The notes: a model not told the origin generated them from the sequence alone. A stretch of DNA of 64,000 nucleotides from Flavobacteriaceae bacterium (GCA_018402385.1 JAGYJA010000007.1:558001-622000), one strand, 5' to 3'. Positions 42,402 through 50,990 are shown, numbered from the stretch's first letter. Numbers and translations are program-made.

Positions 42402-43555
42402 GTTATTATATTCTTTTTTAATGCGATTTCACATATTAAATCAATTTCCGAGTTTGTAAAATTCAGTTCGTAATTTTCAAATTCTTCCAAAATTTTCTCG
42501 GAAAGATTTATACTTCTCAAATGTCCTCTTTGTACTAATTGCATCCAAGTTGCATCTTCTGTCTCTAGATAACCTCCCGAGCTATTTGGAATATGTGAAC
42601 CGTGTCGATACATTTTCATACTGTCCCACATTAGTTGAGTAAAAGGTTGTCCGACTAAATTATTTTTTGTTGCCGTTGTGTAAGCTAAATATTTATCAGA
42701 AATATATTGAATATCTGGTATCACACCTATTCCAAAAATCCCCATAAATTGGTACTTATAATCCCTTACAATTCTTGCCCTATTTGAATATGCATTAATA
42801 GAGAGTAAATTGGCTTCACTCATATAGATAACCCTTGAAAGGTATAGGAAGATTAACTTTAATAATTTAGTTTCAAAGTTCTCAATTGATTTTTCAATTT
42901 CCCTAAAACCGTCATATCCCAATAAAAACTGAATACGATATAAAGAAGTAGCACACGCATCTACACCTCTTAAGCTATGCCAAAAATAATTTGGATAACG
43001 TAAAGCGTATTTAAGAGATTTTTTTAGAATTGCTATTCCATTAGAATAGTTTTTTGCTTGAATAATAGGTTCTGAAATTAAATCATAAATATATGGGTGA
43101 TTGAAGTCCTTGTATTTTTCATATAATTTGGACAATCCTTTTCCGTCAACACCGTGTAAAGAAATATATTCTTTTACAGTTTTGTATTTTCCTTTATTTA
43201 TTTCTTCAAAAGATAAGTCGCCCGTTTTAATTGCTTGAAAGTCAGTTAGAAATTCTTTTAAAAATTCTTCATTGGGTATTTTAACCTTATTTACAATTGA
43301 AATTTTTAAAGGACTATTCGCATAAATTTCATTTTCCGAGCATTCAACAATATGTTTTAGCAGTATATCTTCTTCTGACGATAACTCTCTCTTTTGGGAT
43401 AGATTTTCTCTAAAAGATTCAATTAACAAATACAAACCATTTTTACCCTCAATCTTCTTTTCTTTAGAATAGTTTTTAAAGAAATCCTCAAACTCTGTAA
43501 TTGAGAAGAGTAGTCCAAGACTTGATTTTAGACCTTTGTTAACTGTTTCATCCAT
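42374..43555 (-). CDS. Uncharacterised protein, third gene of a coupled cassette operon
   Basis: 393 residues, largely alpha-helical, without signal peptide or clear transmembrane helix. No motif I can assign; notable segments are KSLKYALRYPNYFWHSLRGV, RIQFLLGYDGFREIEKSIEN and YRHGSHIPNSSGGYLETEDA. Its ATG overlaps the preceding stop (TAATG), so its product is probably made in fixed ratio with the second gene. The reading frame runs through the outer end of palindrome 2 (encoding TTHNNVYKK) and stops in its inner arm, which is typical of genes carried in recombination-site cassettes. Function unknown. Confidence 0.6.
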   Translation of the reverse strand: MDETVNKGLKSSLGLLFSITEFEDFFKNYSKEKKIEGKNGLYLLIESFRENLSQKRELSSEEDILLKHIVECSENEIYANSPLKISIVNKVKIPNEEFLKEFLTDFQAIKTGDLSFEEINKGKYKTVKEYISLHGVDGKGLSKLYEKYKDFNHPYIYDLISEPIIQAKNYSNGIAILKKSLKYALRYPNYFWHSLRGVDACATSLYRIQFLLGYDGFREIEKSIENFETKLLKLIFLYLSRVIYMSEANLLSINAYSNRARIVRDYKYQFMGIFGIGVIPDIQYISDKYLAYTTATKNNLVGQPFTQLMWDSMKMYRHGSHIPNSSGGYLETEDATWMQLVQRGHLRSINLSEKILEEFENYELNFTNSEIDLICEIALKKNIITTHNNVYKK

Positions 43556-44145
43556 TATAATGGTGGTAATGGATTATAATTTTCGTGTAAATATGGACCT
43601 GTACATAATTGACCAATTATATTTTCAACTTTACCATATTCTGACATATCAGTTTCCGCAATTATAACTCCTGACATTTGAGCCAAAGCATCTATTTTAG
43701 AAAGTCCTGTTCCGCCAAACGCACTCCACATTAAAATAAGTTGGTCATTCAATAGGTAGTGTAAATATGTAAATTCTATTTCTTCAATGTCATCATTTTT
43801 GCCCTGTTTTGCTCCCCTAATTTTATCGGAAAACCCTGCATAAGTAACACTGCCAACTGGATTATTGCTTTTTTCAGAAAGCAATTGTAGCAATATTGGT
43901 TGTGTTTGCACTGCTTGATTTTGATACAAGTTCATCATTTCTCGAAAACCAATATTAAAATCATTCCATAGCACATTACCATTGAAAGAATTTTGAATTT
44001 TATCCCACATAAAAAAAGTTGAATACTTTCTGTAGAATACATTCAGAAGCACTTTCTCTCCATATTCACTTTTACTGTATCTACTTCTCCAAGCTTGCAA
44101 GTTGTCCATTCCTTCTGCAAGCTGATTTCTTAAATCTATTCTCAT
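43555..44145 (-). CDS. Uncharacterised protein, second gene of a coupled cassette operon
   Basis: 196 residues, probably cytoplasmic and helical, ending in a Pro/Asn-rich tail (YLHENYNPLPPL). Segments such as NLQAWRSRYSKSEYGEKVLL, WNDFNIGFREMMNLYQNQAV and LHYLLNDQLILMWSAFGGTG show no family I know. It is coupled at both ends by TAATG overlaps to the TPR gene upstream and the 393-residue gene downstream, so the three proteins probably work together. Confidence 0.6.
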   Translation of the reverse strand: MRIDLRNQLAEGMDNLQAWRSRYSKSEYGEKVLLNVFYRKYSTFFMWDKIQNSFNGNVLWNDFNIGFREMMNLYQNQAVQTQPILLQLLSEKSNNPVGSVTYAGFSDKIRGAKQGKNDDIEEIEFTYLHYLLNDQLILMWSAFGGTGLSKIDALAQMSGVIIAETDMSEYGKVENIIGQLCTGPYLHENYNPLPPL

Positions 44146-44573
44146 TATTGATTAAAATAATTAGTGTTTTGCCTTAAAATGTTCTCCGCTTCTTTATTCC
44201 CGAGTTTATATGATTTTACCAAATAGTCTATTCCTTCTTGTGGTTTATCTTGATTGTGGTAAATCACAAATAGCTGGTAATATGCTTGATTTAATTCTTT
44301 TATGCTTACAGAAATTTTTAAATCATCGATTGCTCCTTGCATATCATTGAGATAATATTTTGCCAAAGACCTATTATAATATATCATAGCATCTTGTTCA
44401 GCAATTTCAGAGTCATTAAAATTTACTCGATTTGAAACATATTCAGAAATCAACTTGTCAAAAACTTCAAGTGATTTTTGGTGTTCGCCATTTTGAAGTA
44501 AAGAAGCAGCCATTAAAAATAATGCTGGTTCCCCTGTTAATTTCTCCTCTTTTTTTCTGTTAAATATTCCCAT
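44145..44573 (-). CDS. TPR-like protein, first gene of a coupled cassette operon
   Basis: 142 residues. A basic N-terminus (MGIFNRKKEEKL) is followed by helical repeats that fit TPR/SEL1-like units: ASLLQNGEHQKSLEVFDKLI, YYNRSLAKYYLNDMQGAIDDL and YYQLFVIYHNQDKPQEGIDYL. No signal peptide. It is probably an adaptor for the two uncharacterised proteins encoded downstream with TAATG overlaps. The unit 42392-44599 is bounded by exact inverted 10-mers (GTTGTGCGTA / TACGCACAAC), so all three genes form one cassette. Confidence 0.65.
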   Translation of the reverse strand: MGIFNRKKEEKLTGEPALFLMAASLLQNGEHQKSLEVFDKLISEYVSNRVNFNDSEIAEQDAMIYYNRSLAKYYLNDMQGAIDDLKISVSIKELNQAYYQLFVIYHNQDKPQEGIDYLVKSYKLGNKEAENILRQNTNYFNQ

Positions 44574-44589
44574 TTTGGTTGGTTTTAAT

Positions 44590-44726
44590 TACGCACAACG
44601 TTTTTGTGTATGATTAGTGGCGTGTTTAAGCAACTAAGTTAGCAAATAAAAACCAAATAGAAAATCCGCGAGGATTTTCGTAAGTAGGCGAGAACTAGCC
44701 ATTAATTATACACGGTGTTCTACGCA
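44590..44726 (-). repeat. attC-like palindrome 1
   Basis: 137 bp. Outer ends are TACGCACAAC (44590-44599) and GTTCTACGCA (44717-44726). Inner arms GTGTATGATTAGTGGC (44606-44621) and GCCATTAATTATACAC (44698-44713) pair at 14 of 16 positions. The centre is a perfect hairpin GAAAATCC-GCGA-GGATTTTC (44660-44679). Confidence 0.85.
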
Positions 44727-45205
44727 GTTTTTATTTCGTAATGTATGTTTTTTCGTTCTACAAATTCTTTTTTCACAATTGTTGAAATCAAATCTCCGAG
44801 AGTAATATCTTTTTTCGGTTTTAGATTTTTGAACGGTAACTTATGTTTTTTTATTTCGTTGCTCAAATACTTATTAAAAGGGAATATTACTATTCGCAAT
44901 AAAATTTTAATCGCATTATAAGGGATTACAATCGGTAAATAAATTAGATATTTCGGATTTGCAACTTCCCATTCAGACGTCAAATATTCAGAATAATCAA
45001 GATTTTTAAAATCAACGTTAAATTCTTCTGCGAAATCAATAAGAAATTGTTCATTATCCATTCCGTAAAACCCCAAATCTTCTTCTATTCGAGTTTTGCT
45101 ATTTGGATTTTTATACCATTTTGCATTTCTTTTCGAAAAAAGAATAACATCAGAGTAAATCTTTTTTAATTCAGCAAATTCGATAATTAATTTTTCGGTT
45201 GTCAT
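44720..45205 (-). CDS. DUF1493-like acidic protein, cassette cargo
   Basis: 161 residues from the ATG at 45205 (a TTG three codons upstream is less likely). The N-terminal half resembles DUF1493 (acyl-carrier-like fold): KTRIEEDLGFYGMDNEQFLI, then DFAEEFNVDFKNLDYSEY. The middle is hydrophobic (YLIYLPIVIPYNAIKILLRI) and the C-terminus is basic. Function unknown. It is the first cassette of the visible array: its flanks GTTCTACGCA and TGCGTAGAAC (45217-45226) are exact inverted copies, and its stop codon lies within palindrome 1. Confidence 0.6.
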   Translation of the reverse strand: MTTEKLIIEFAELKKIYSDVILFSKRNAKWYKNPNSKTRIEEDLGFYGMDNEQFLIDFAEEFNVDFKNLDYSEYLTSEWEVANPKYLIYLPIVIPYNAIKILLRIVIFPFNKYLSNEIKKHKLPFKNLKPKKDITLGDLISTIVKKEFVERKNIHYEIKTA

Positions 45206-45216
45206 TTTTTTCAAAT

Positions 45217-45226
45217 TGCGTAGAAC
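45217..45226 (-). repeat. 5' end of the first visible cassette (half site)
   Basis: TGCGTAGAAC, exact inverse of GTTCTACGCA at 44717-44726. Beyond it the sequence continues with TATATACAACATAA, resembling the inner part of a palindrome, but no opposite arm is evident. This may be the array boundary. Confidence 0.55.
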
Positions 45227-45330
45227 ATTAGTATATACAACATAATTTTAGGTAGTCTCAAATTTAAGTTATTTTTTTTAAACCAATAAAATTCTGTAAT
45301 ATACTCATAATCAATAACAAAAACGAGTGC

Positions 45331-45354
45331 AAACGACTACAATCGACTACAAAC
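45331..45354. repeat. Short tandem 10-bp repeats upstream of ssb
   Basis: AAACGACTAC-AATCGACTAC-AAACGA shows a 10-bp period (CGACTACAA at 45334-45342 and 45344-45352), about one helical turn, within the 45227-45476 gene-free stretch. A protein-binding site is possible. Confidence 0.45.
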
Positions 45355-45476
45355 GAAAGTAAATGTATAATAACCGAATAAAATTTGGAGGCTGTCACAT
45401 CTTTGTACCGTTGAATAGAACCAACAGGTCGAAACAACAAAATGTATTAACTGTTTAACAATTAAATTTTATTATT

Positions 45477-45809
45477 ATGAACGCACTTAGAAACAAAGTA
45501 CAGTTGATTGGAAGATTAGGTCAAGAACCTGAAATCATTACCTTCGCCGATGGCAACAAAATGGCCAAATTCTCGCTGGCAACAGATGACAGCTACAAAG
45601 ACAAAGACGGCAACAAAGTAGAACGCACAGACTGGCACAACATCGTCATCAAAGGCGGGCTTGTAAAAGTCGTGGAAGGCTATGTCAAAAAAGGACAGGA
45701 AATTGCCCTGGAAGGCAAACTCACCACCCGCGACTGGGAAGACAAAGAAGGCAACAAACGCTACATTACAGAAGTAGTGTGCAATGAATTGTTACTACTC
45801 TCCAAATAG
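45477..45809 (+). CDS. ssb: Short single-stranded DNA-binding protein
   Basis: 110 residues forming one OB fold: NALRNKVQLIGRLGQEPEII, then KMAKFSLATDDSYKDKDGNK, ERTDWHNIVIKG and a final strand DWEDKEGNKRYITEVVCNEL. The flexible linker and acidic C-terminal tip that recruit partner proteins in replicative SSBs are absent; the protein ends LLLLSK. It is probably an accessory SSB rather than the replication SSB. It lies between the cassette array and recQ. A CATCTTTG sequence at 45398-45405 is a poor -7 candidate. Confidence 0.88.
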   Translation: MNALRNKVQLIGRLGQEPEIITFADGNKMAKFSLATDDSYKDKDGNKVERTDWHNIVIKGGLVKVVEGYVKKGQEIALEGKLTTRDWEDKEGNKRYITEVVCNELLLLSK

Positions 45810-45845
45810 GGATAATCACAATTTCCAATCCCGATTGCTTCGGGG

Positions 45846-45884
45846 CCAAATTCCAATGGCTAGGGAGACCTCCTTGGAATTTGG
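45846..45884. repeat. Palindrome upstream of recQ
   Basis: Perfect 11-bp inverted repeat CCAAATTCCAA / TTGGAATTTGG around a 17-nt centre, next to TCCCGATTGCTTCGGGG. It resembles dispersed intergenic repeats. It could end the ssb transcript, but no T-run follows. Confidence 0.6.
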
Positions 45885-45916
45885 TTCTTGGAAGTTGGTG
45901 CTTAATACGAATTCCA

Positions 45917-45924
45917 TATTTTCG
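45917..45924 (+). promoter_or_regulatory. Possible -7 box (TATTTTCG) of recQ
   Basis: Seven of eight match to TAnnTTTG, 4 bp before the ATG at 45929. Confidence 0.35.
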
Positions 45925-45928
45925 CAGT

Positions 45929-48030
45929 ATGATTACTAAAGACACATCCAGTAACCTGTTAAAATCTCACTTTGGTTTTGATAGTTTTCGACCCCATCAA
46001 GAGCCCGTTGTAAACGATATTCTTTCGGGTAAAGATGTCATCGCTATAATGCCCACCGGTGGTGGAAAGTCCGTTTGTTTTCAGCTTCCGGCAATGATGC
46101 TCTCGGAACCGCCATTGTCATTTCACCACTGATTGCCTTGATGAAAGACCAGGTGGATGCCCTGCACGCAAACGGCATTGCTGCTACTTTTTATAACAGT
46201 AGCCAAAGTCAGGAAATTCAAAATAAGGTACTTCAAAACCTACAAAACCAAGAACTCAAACTCCTCTATGTCGCCCCGGAAAGCTTGTCCTTTTTGATGC
46301 CTTACCTCCATAAAAACAACGTTTCTCTTTTTGCCATTGATGAAGCGCATTGTATCTCTGCGTGGGGACACGATTTTCGACCGGCTTATACACAGCTTGG
46401 CAAGCTTAAAGAAACATTTCCTGATATTCCCGTGGCTGCATTCACTGCCACAGCCGACAAGGCTACTCAAGAGGACATTCTCGTTCAACTCAATATCCCC
46501 CGGGCAAAAAAGCATCTGGCCTCTTTTGACCGTAAAAATCTCTTTCTTGAAGTGCGCCCCGGCACTAACCGCTTGCCACAAATCCTGCGGTTTTTAAATA
46601 ACAGAAAAGAAGAAAGCGGCATCATCTATTGCCTTAGCAGAAAAAGCACTGAAACCCTTGCAGAAAAACTTACCACAAACGGATTTCAAGCACAAGCTTA
46701 TCACGCCGGCTTGGACGCTGAGGAACGCAGCCGCATTCAGGAGGATTTTGTAAATGACCGCACCCCCATTATCGTAGCCACTATTGCTTTTGGTATGGGA
46801 ATCGATAAAAGCAATGTGCGCTGGGTGATTCATTACAATCTGCCAAAAAATATAGAGAGTTACTATCAGGAAATTGGTAGAAGCGGCCGCGACGGTCTGC
46901 CTGCTCAAACTTTGCTTTTTTACAGTTTTGCCGATGTTGTGAGGCTTAGACAGTTTATTGATGAGTCGGCCAATCGCGAATTCCAATTGGCCAAACTGGA
47001 ACGTATGCAACAATTTGCAGAAGCTTTAAGCTGTCGGCGCATTGCTTTGCTTAATTATTTTGGCGAACATATTTTTGAAAACTGCAACCATTGTGACAAT
47101 TGCAAAAGACCCCCTCAGTTTTTTGATGGGACTGTCTTAGCGCAAAAAGTATGCTCTGCGGTCTATCGCCTCAAAGAGCAAGAGCCTTTAGGCACTTTGA
47201 TTGATGTGTTGCGGGGTTCAAAAAATGCGCAGGTGTATGATAAAGGCTATCAAAACATCAAGACCTATGGCATCGCAAAAGACATCTCCTGGATCGATTT
47301 GCAACAATACATCATTCAATTAATCAATCAAGGGGTTTTAGAAATTCGTTTTCACGAAAAAGGGCGCTTACTGTTAACGCCTTTAGCAAATAAAATTCTT
47401 TTTGAAGGCTACAAAGTGAAACTCGCTTCTTTGCAAATCAAGGAAAAAACGGCTGTAAAAGAACGTATAGAAAAATCCGAATCTTTTGGTTTGTTTGAAA
47501 AACTGAGACAAGTGCGCCGTGAAATTGCGATTGAAGAAAATGTTGCTGCCTATATTGTTTTTAGTGACGCCGCCTTAAAAGATATGGAAGCTGTTCTGCC
47601 TCAAACCGATGAAGAATTTCTTCAGGTTAACGGTGTGGGTTTTACTAAAAATGAAAAGTATGGACAACGATTTCTGGCAGCCATTCAGGCTCATTTAGTT
47701 TCAGAAGAACAAGACATACCGGAAAAGAAATCAAAAGTTCCCACGCAGCAAATAAGCTATGAACTGTTTGAAAAAGGCTTGTCTATTCCTGAAATTGCCT
47801 TGCAAAGAAGTCTCAAAGAAGACACTATTTATGGACATCTTCAAAAAATGCATCAAGATGGAAAACCCATAAACCTCCTTGATTTTATCACAGAGAAGGA
47901 AATCCTTCTCATTAAAAATGCCAAAAATGAATTGCAACACAATGAGGAAAGCATCAAACCCATTTTTGAACATCTTCAGGAAGAAGTGCCTTACTGGAAA
48001 ATAAAAATGGGGCTTTATTTAGAAACATAA
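45929..48030 (+). pseudogene. recQ: ATP-dependent DNA helicase RecQ, frameshifted after the Walker A region
   Basis: RecQ 3'-5' helicase. The first frame from the ATG at 45929 has FGFDSFRPHQEPVVNDIL and the Walker A segment MPTGGGKSVCFQLPAMML. It fails near 46105, and a second frame continues GTAIVISPLIALMKDQ, AIDEAHCISAWGHDFRPAY (DEAH), the motif VI region QEIGRSGRDGLPA, the zinc-binding cysteines in CSR/CNHCDNCKRP, RQC, and an HRDC domain near the end. The junction CTCTC-GGAA-CCGCC would be repaired by a second GGAA (giving MMLSEGTAIV), so a 4-bp deletion is likely. As read, no full-length helicase is made. Confidence 0.85.
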
Positions 48031-48101
48031 AAATTGGAAAATTAGATTGGAATAAACCAACCCACTTCTATTGAAAATACCCTTTGATTAAAAAAAATTT
48101 C

Positions 48102-48109
48102 TATCTTTA
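48102..48109 (+). promoter_or_regulatory. Possible -7 box (TATCTTTA)
   Basis: Seven of eight match to TAnnTTTG, 32 bp before the ATG of the zinc-ribbon gene at 48142. Confidence 0.35.
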
Positions 48110-48141
48110 TACTTCTCCCCATTAGTTTAAAAGAAACACTT

Positions 48142-48489
48142 ATGGATAGAAAATGCAACCAATGTGGTGAAAAAATCAGAGGACGGGCTGATAAGAAATT
48201 TTGCAGCGACTATTGTAGAAATTCTTATAATAATAAATTTTATAAAAACAGAAAAAGCCTAATTCGCAATACGAATAATATGCTTCTTAAAAATTACCGA
48301 ATTTTAGAATCACTCAACCCTGAAGACAAAACCAAAACCACTCACGATAAATTATCTAAACTGGGTTTTGATTTTAATTTGTTTACCAGCATTTACACCA
48401 CCAAAGCCGGAACGGTTTACTATTTTGTTTATGACCAAGGCTATTTGCCATTGGAAAATGACTATTATGCATTGGTTAAAAGACAATAA
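48142..48489 (+). CDS. Zinc-ribbon protein of unknown function
   Basis: 115 residues. The N-terminus has a treble-clef/zinc-ribbon: KCNQCGEKIRGRADKKFCSDYCRNSYNNK, with cysteine pairs at 5/8 and 22/26 (C-x2-C, C-x3-C), typical of DUF2116-like Zn ribbons. The rest is a small mixed alpha/beta domain (KLSKLGFDFNLFTSIYTTKAG, YYFVYDQGYL) that occurs in flavobacterial homologues. Possibly nucleic-acid-binding. It is followed after 17 bp by a small membrane protein gene and is likely co-transcribed with it. Confidence 0.7.
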   Translation: MDRKCNQCGEKIRGRADKKFCSDYCRNSYNNKFYKNRKSLIRNTNNMLLKNYRILESLNPEDKTKTTHDKLSKLGFDFNLFTSIYTTKAGTVYYFVYDQGYLPLENDYYALVKRQ

Positions 48490-48506
48490 ACTTTTAACAA
48501 AATCAA

Positions 48507-48767
48507 ATGAAAAAAGAACAACTTAAAAAGCTTAGTGATGACCAGCTTAAAAACAAGCTTAAAGGAGCCAGCTCAGTTATGCAGGTCTCTTTGGTGCTTT
48601 TTATCATTTATGTAACCTATATGATTTACAGTCTTTTTACAGGAAACTGGGAGCTTAATATTTCTTCGGGAGTTATTTTACTGCTTTTTTTGGCTGTGAT
48701 TCTTCCAAACCACACTTCTATAAAACAATTAAAGGAAGAGATCAAACAAAGAAAAGCTGCGGGATAA
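48507..48767 (+). CDS. Small two-helix membrane protein
   Basis: 86 residues. A charged N-terminus (KKEQLKKLSDDQLKNKLKGA) is followed by two transmembrane helices (about 26-44 and 52-68) and a basic amphipathic C-terminus (SIKQLKEEIKQRKAAG). Unknown function. It follows the zinc-ribbon gene, and its end is 32 bp from the convergent uppP gene. Confidence 0.65.
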   Translation: MKKEQLKKLSDDQLKNKLKGASSVMQVSLVLFIIYVTYMIYSLFTGNWELNISSGVILLLFLAVILPNHTSIKQLKEEIKQRKAAG

Positions 48768-48799
48768 TTTTTAATAATTAAAATATAAACGTTTGCAGA

Positions 48800-49592
48800 T
48801 TAATAATAACCAAATACAATTGCTAGCACCCCAACAATAAAGCAATAGACCCCAAAATAAGAAAGTTTACTTTTCTTAACCAGCGCAATCATCCATGTAC
48901 AGGCAAGGATACCAAAAATAAAAGCGCTTGCAAAACCGGCAATGAGAATACCCATATTGTTCATCTCCGGTGAGATCTCTCCACTTAAAATGTCCTTGGC
49001 CATTTTCCCTAAAATAAGAGGAACCACCATTAAAAATGAAAAGCGAGCAGCGCGCCCACGGTCAATTCCAAGTAAAACAGACGTCGCTATCGTAGCTCCA
49101 CTGCGAGAAATACCGGGAAGTATGGCAATGGCTTGAGCCACACCAATAACAAAAGCATTTTTAAAACTTACTTCCTTGACGGTGTCCTTTGCACGGTCTG
49201 CCAACCAAAGTAGCAGGGCAGTGACAATCAACATAAAACCAACCAGCGTTAAATCACCGCTAAAAAAAGATTCCAGTTCGTCACTAAAAACAAACCCAAT
49301 AAAGGCTGCTGGAACCATTGATACGAATGATTTTGAGCGAAAACTTGAATTCCTCATTCCATTGAAATTGAAAAAGGCCTTTTACAATTTCAACAATATC
49401 TTTTCTAAAAACCACTATGGTACTTAAAGCGGTCGCAAAATGGACTACTACGGTAAATAATAAACTCTCCTGCGGAATGCTTTGGTCGCCCAGAATGGCT
49501 TTCCCAATTTCAAGGTGGCCACTGGAAGAAACCGGCAAAAACTCTGTCAATCCCTGAACGGCTCCCAAAATGAGTGCATCAAGATAGGTCAT
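48800..49592 (-). pseudogene. uppP: Undecaprenyl-diphosphatase UppP (BacA), one frameshift
   Basis: UppP recycles the lipid carrier of peptidoglycan by dephosphorylating undecaprenyl diphosphate at the outer face of the membrane. The first frame has ILGAVQGLTEFLPVSSSGHL (catalytic E-x3-E and PVSSSGH), then FRKDIVEIVKGLFQFQWNEE. It breaks at the plus-strand position 49325; dropping one base joins KFSLKII to VSMVPAAFIGFVF. The second half has AILPGISRSGATI (PGxSRSG) and the remaining helices. Both halves are conserved, so the extra base is suspect. It is preceded by DUF3098 and ftsX in the same direction. Confidence 0.85.
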
Positions 49593-49595
49593 TTA

Positions 49596-49847
49596 TTATT
49601 TCTTTGGATTTAAAAGTATCGCATACACTTCAATTGCAAAACCAATGAGAATCAAAGCGGGAGCTAACCTGATGCGTTGTAAATTATAAATCTCCGGATT
49701 AAAAACATTGGGGTCGTCACTTCCGCCCCCCAGCATTAAAATAAATCCCAGAGATATAAAACCAATCCCAATAAACATCCATTTGTAATTTTCTTTTTGG
49801 AAAATAAATTCTTCTTTGTTTTCTAACTTTCTTTTCTGTTCTCCCAT
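49596..49847 (-). CDS. DUF3098 membrane protein
   Basis: 83 residues with two transmembrane helices: EEFIFQKENYKWMFIGIGFI (start of helix 1), FILMLGGGSDDPNVFNPEIY in the outer loop, and LAPALILIGFAIEVYAIL (helix 2). This is the DUF3098 pattern, found between ftsX and uppP in flavobacteria exactly as here (35 bp after ftsX, 3 bp before uppP). Function unknown; the context points to envelope growth or division. Confidence 0.88.
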   Translation of the reverse strand: MGEQKRKLENKEEFIFQKENYKWMFIGIGFISLGFILMLGGGSDDPNVFNPEIYNLQRIRLAPALILIGFAIEVYAILLNPKK

Positions 49848-49882
49848 GTATGTAAATTAATTTATAGTCTTGAATCTATCAT

Positions 49883-50761
49883 CTAATAATAAAGCTCATC
49901 AGTCCTTAAATTCAAAAACCGTTGTGTTGCAAAAAATGTGCTCAGCCAGGTAATGAAAACTCCTATTACAAAAATGAATAAAAATAGTGCTGCCAAAATT
50001 AAGGGCTGTTCCAATAAAAGTAATTCTGGGAAAGTTTGGTTTAAATAATAAATCACGATTCCCATACCTATCCAGGCCAAAACAATACCCACCATTCCCA
50101 ACTTGATGCTTTTCCAGATAAATGGCTTTCTAATAAAACCTTTTGTAGCACCCACCATTTGCATCGTTTTTATGATAAACCGCTTTGAGTAAACTGAAAG
50201 CCTTATGGAACTGTTTATTAGAAGCACCGCTATAAAAGTGAAAATTCCACTAATAATTAGCACCCAAAGACTTATTTTTTTTACATTATCATTCAGCAAA
50301 GCAATTAAGGGTTTGTCATAAGCCACCTCGTCAACAAATCCTTTGGATAAGATTTCTGAAGTAATGGTGTCCATTAGCTCCGGCGTGACAAAATCGGCTT
50401 TGAGATAGACGTCTATGGAGTTTTGAAGCGGGTTATCCCCTAAATAATCAATAAAATCTTCTCCAATTTCTACACTCAAGTTTTCTGCGGCTTCTTCCTT
50501 TGGAACAAAAGTCGCATTTTTTGTATATTCTGCCAGCGACAAACTTTTTTGCATTTGGTTAATCTCAACTTCTTTAGCAGTATCTTTTAAATAAATTGTC
50601 AACGCAATTTGCTCTTTGAAGTGATCGGCTACTTTTTTAGTGTTCAACACTAAAAGTCCTAAAAGCCCCAGTAGAAACAATACCAGCGAAATACTAATCA
50701 CCACAGAAAAATAAGAAGAAATCAACCTGCGTTTCTGGTATTTCTCAAAAGATGTACTCAT
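49883..50761 (-). CDS. ftsX: Cell-division ABC transporter permease FtsX
   Basis: 292 residues. One N-terminal helix (about 18-40), an extracytoplasmic domain (about 41-165) with IALTIYLKDTAKEVEINQMQ and FVPKEEAAENLSVEIGEDFI, then three C-terminal helices with SVYSKRFIIKTMQMVGATKGFI, the coupling region before helix 3. FtsX works with the ATPase FtsE to switch on cell-wall hydrolases at the septum; ftsE is not in this window, which is common in this phylum. It heads the ftsX-DUF3098-uppP operon. Confidence 0.92.
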   Translation of the reverse strand: MSTSFEKYQKRRLISSYFSVVISISLVLFLLGLLGLLVLNTKKVADHFKEQIALTIYLKDTAKEVEINQMQKSLSLAEYTKNATFVPKEEAAENLSVEIGEDFIDYLGDNPLQNSIDVYLKADFVTPELMDTITSEILSKGFVDEVAYDKPLIALLNDNVKKISLWVLIISGIFTFIAVLLINSSIRLSVYSKRFIIKTMQMVGATKGFIRKPFIWKSIKLGMVGIVLAWIGMGIVIYYLNQTFPELLLLEQPLILAALFLFIFVIGVFITWLSTFFATQRFLNLRTDELYY

Positions 50762-50908
50762 AAGATAGTGATTATTTGAAGTGTAAAAATACTAAAGTTT
50801 AAGGAACTTTTAGTTGCTTATTTTACTTGAAATAACTTAAAAATATTGGAAAAAGTATAAATTTCAAAAAACAAAAAGCTCCTCATTTCTGAAGAGCTTT
50901 TCTCGATG

Positions 50909-50990
50909 TGCGGGCGGGGAGACTCGAACTCCCACACCTTGCGGCACCAGATCCTAAGTCTGGCATGTCTACCAATTCCATCACGCCCGC
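50909..50990 (-). tRNA. tRNA-Leu (anticodon TAG)
   Basis: 82 nt on the minus strand. The acceptor stem GCGGGCG pairs with CGCCCGC, with discriminator A. The anticodon arm reads CCAGA-CTTAGGA-TCTGG, giving TAG (reads CUA). A variable arm of the long (class II) type, TGCCGCAAGGTG, and a T arm with GTTCGAGTC are present. No CCA is encoded. It stands alone between ftsX and the dipeptidase gene. Confidence 0.97.

Noticed and set aside
39164..44726. CRISPR array
   Set aside because: Repeats are ~137 bp, imperfect, hundreds to thousands of bases apart and separated by genes; no cas genes.
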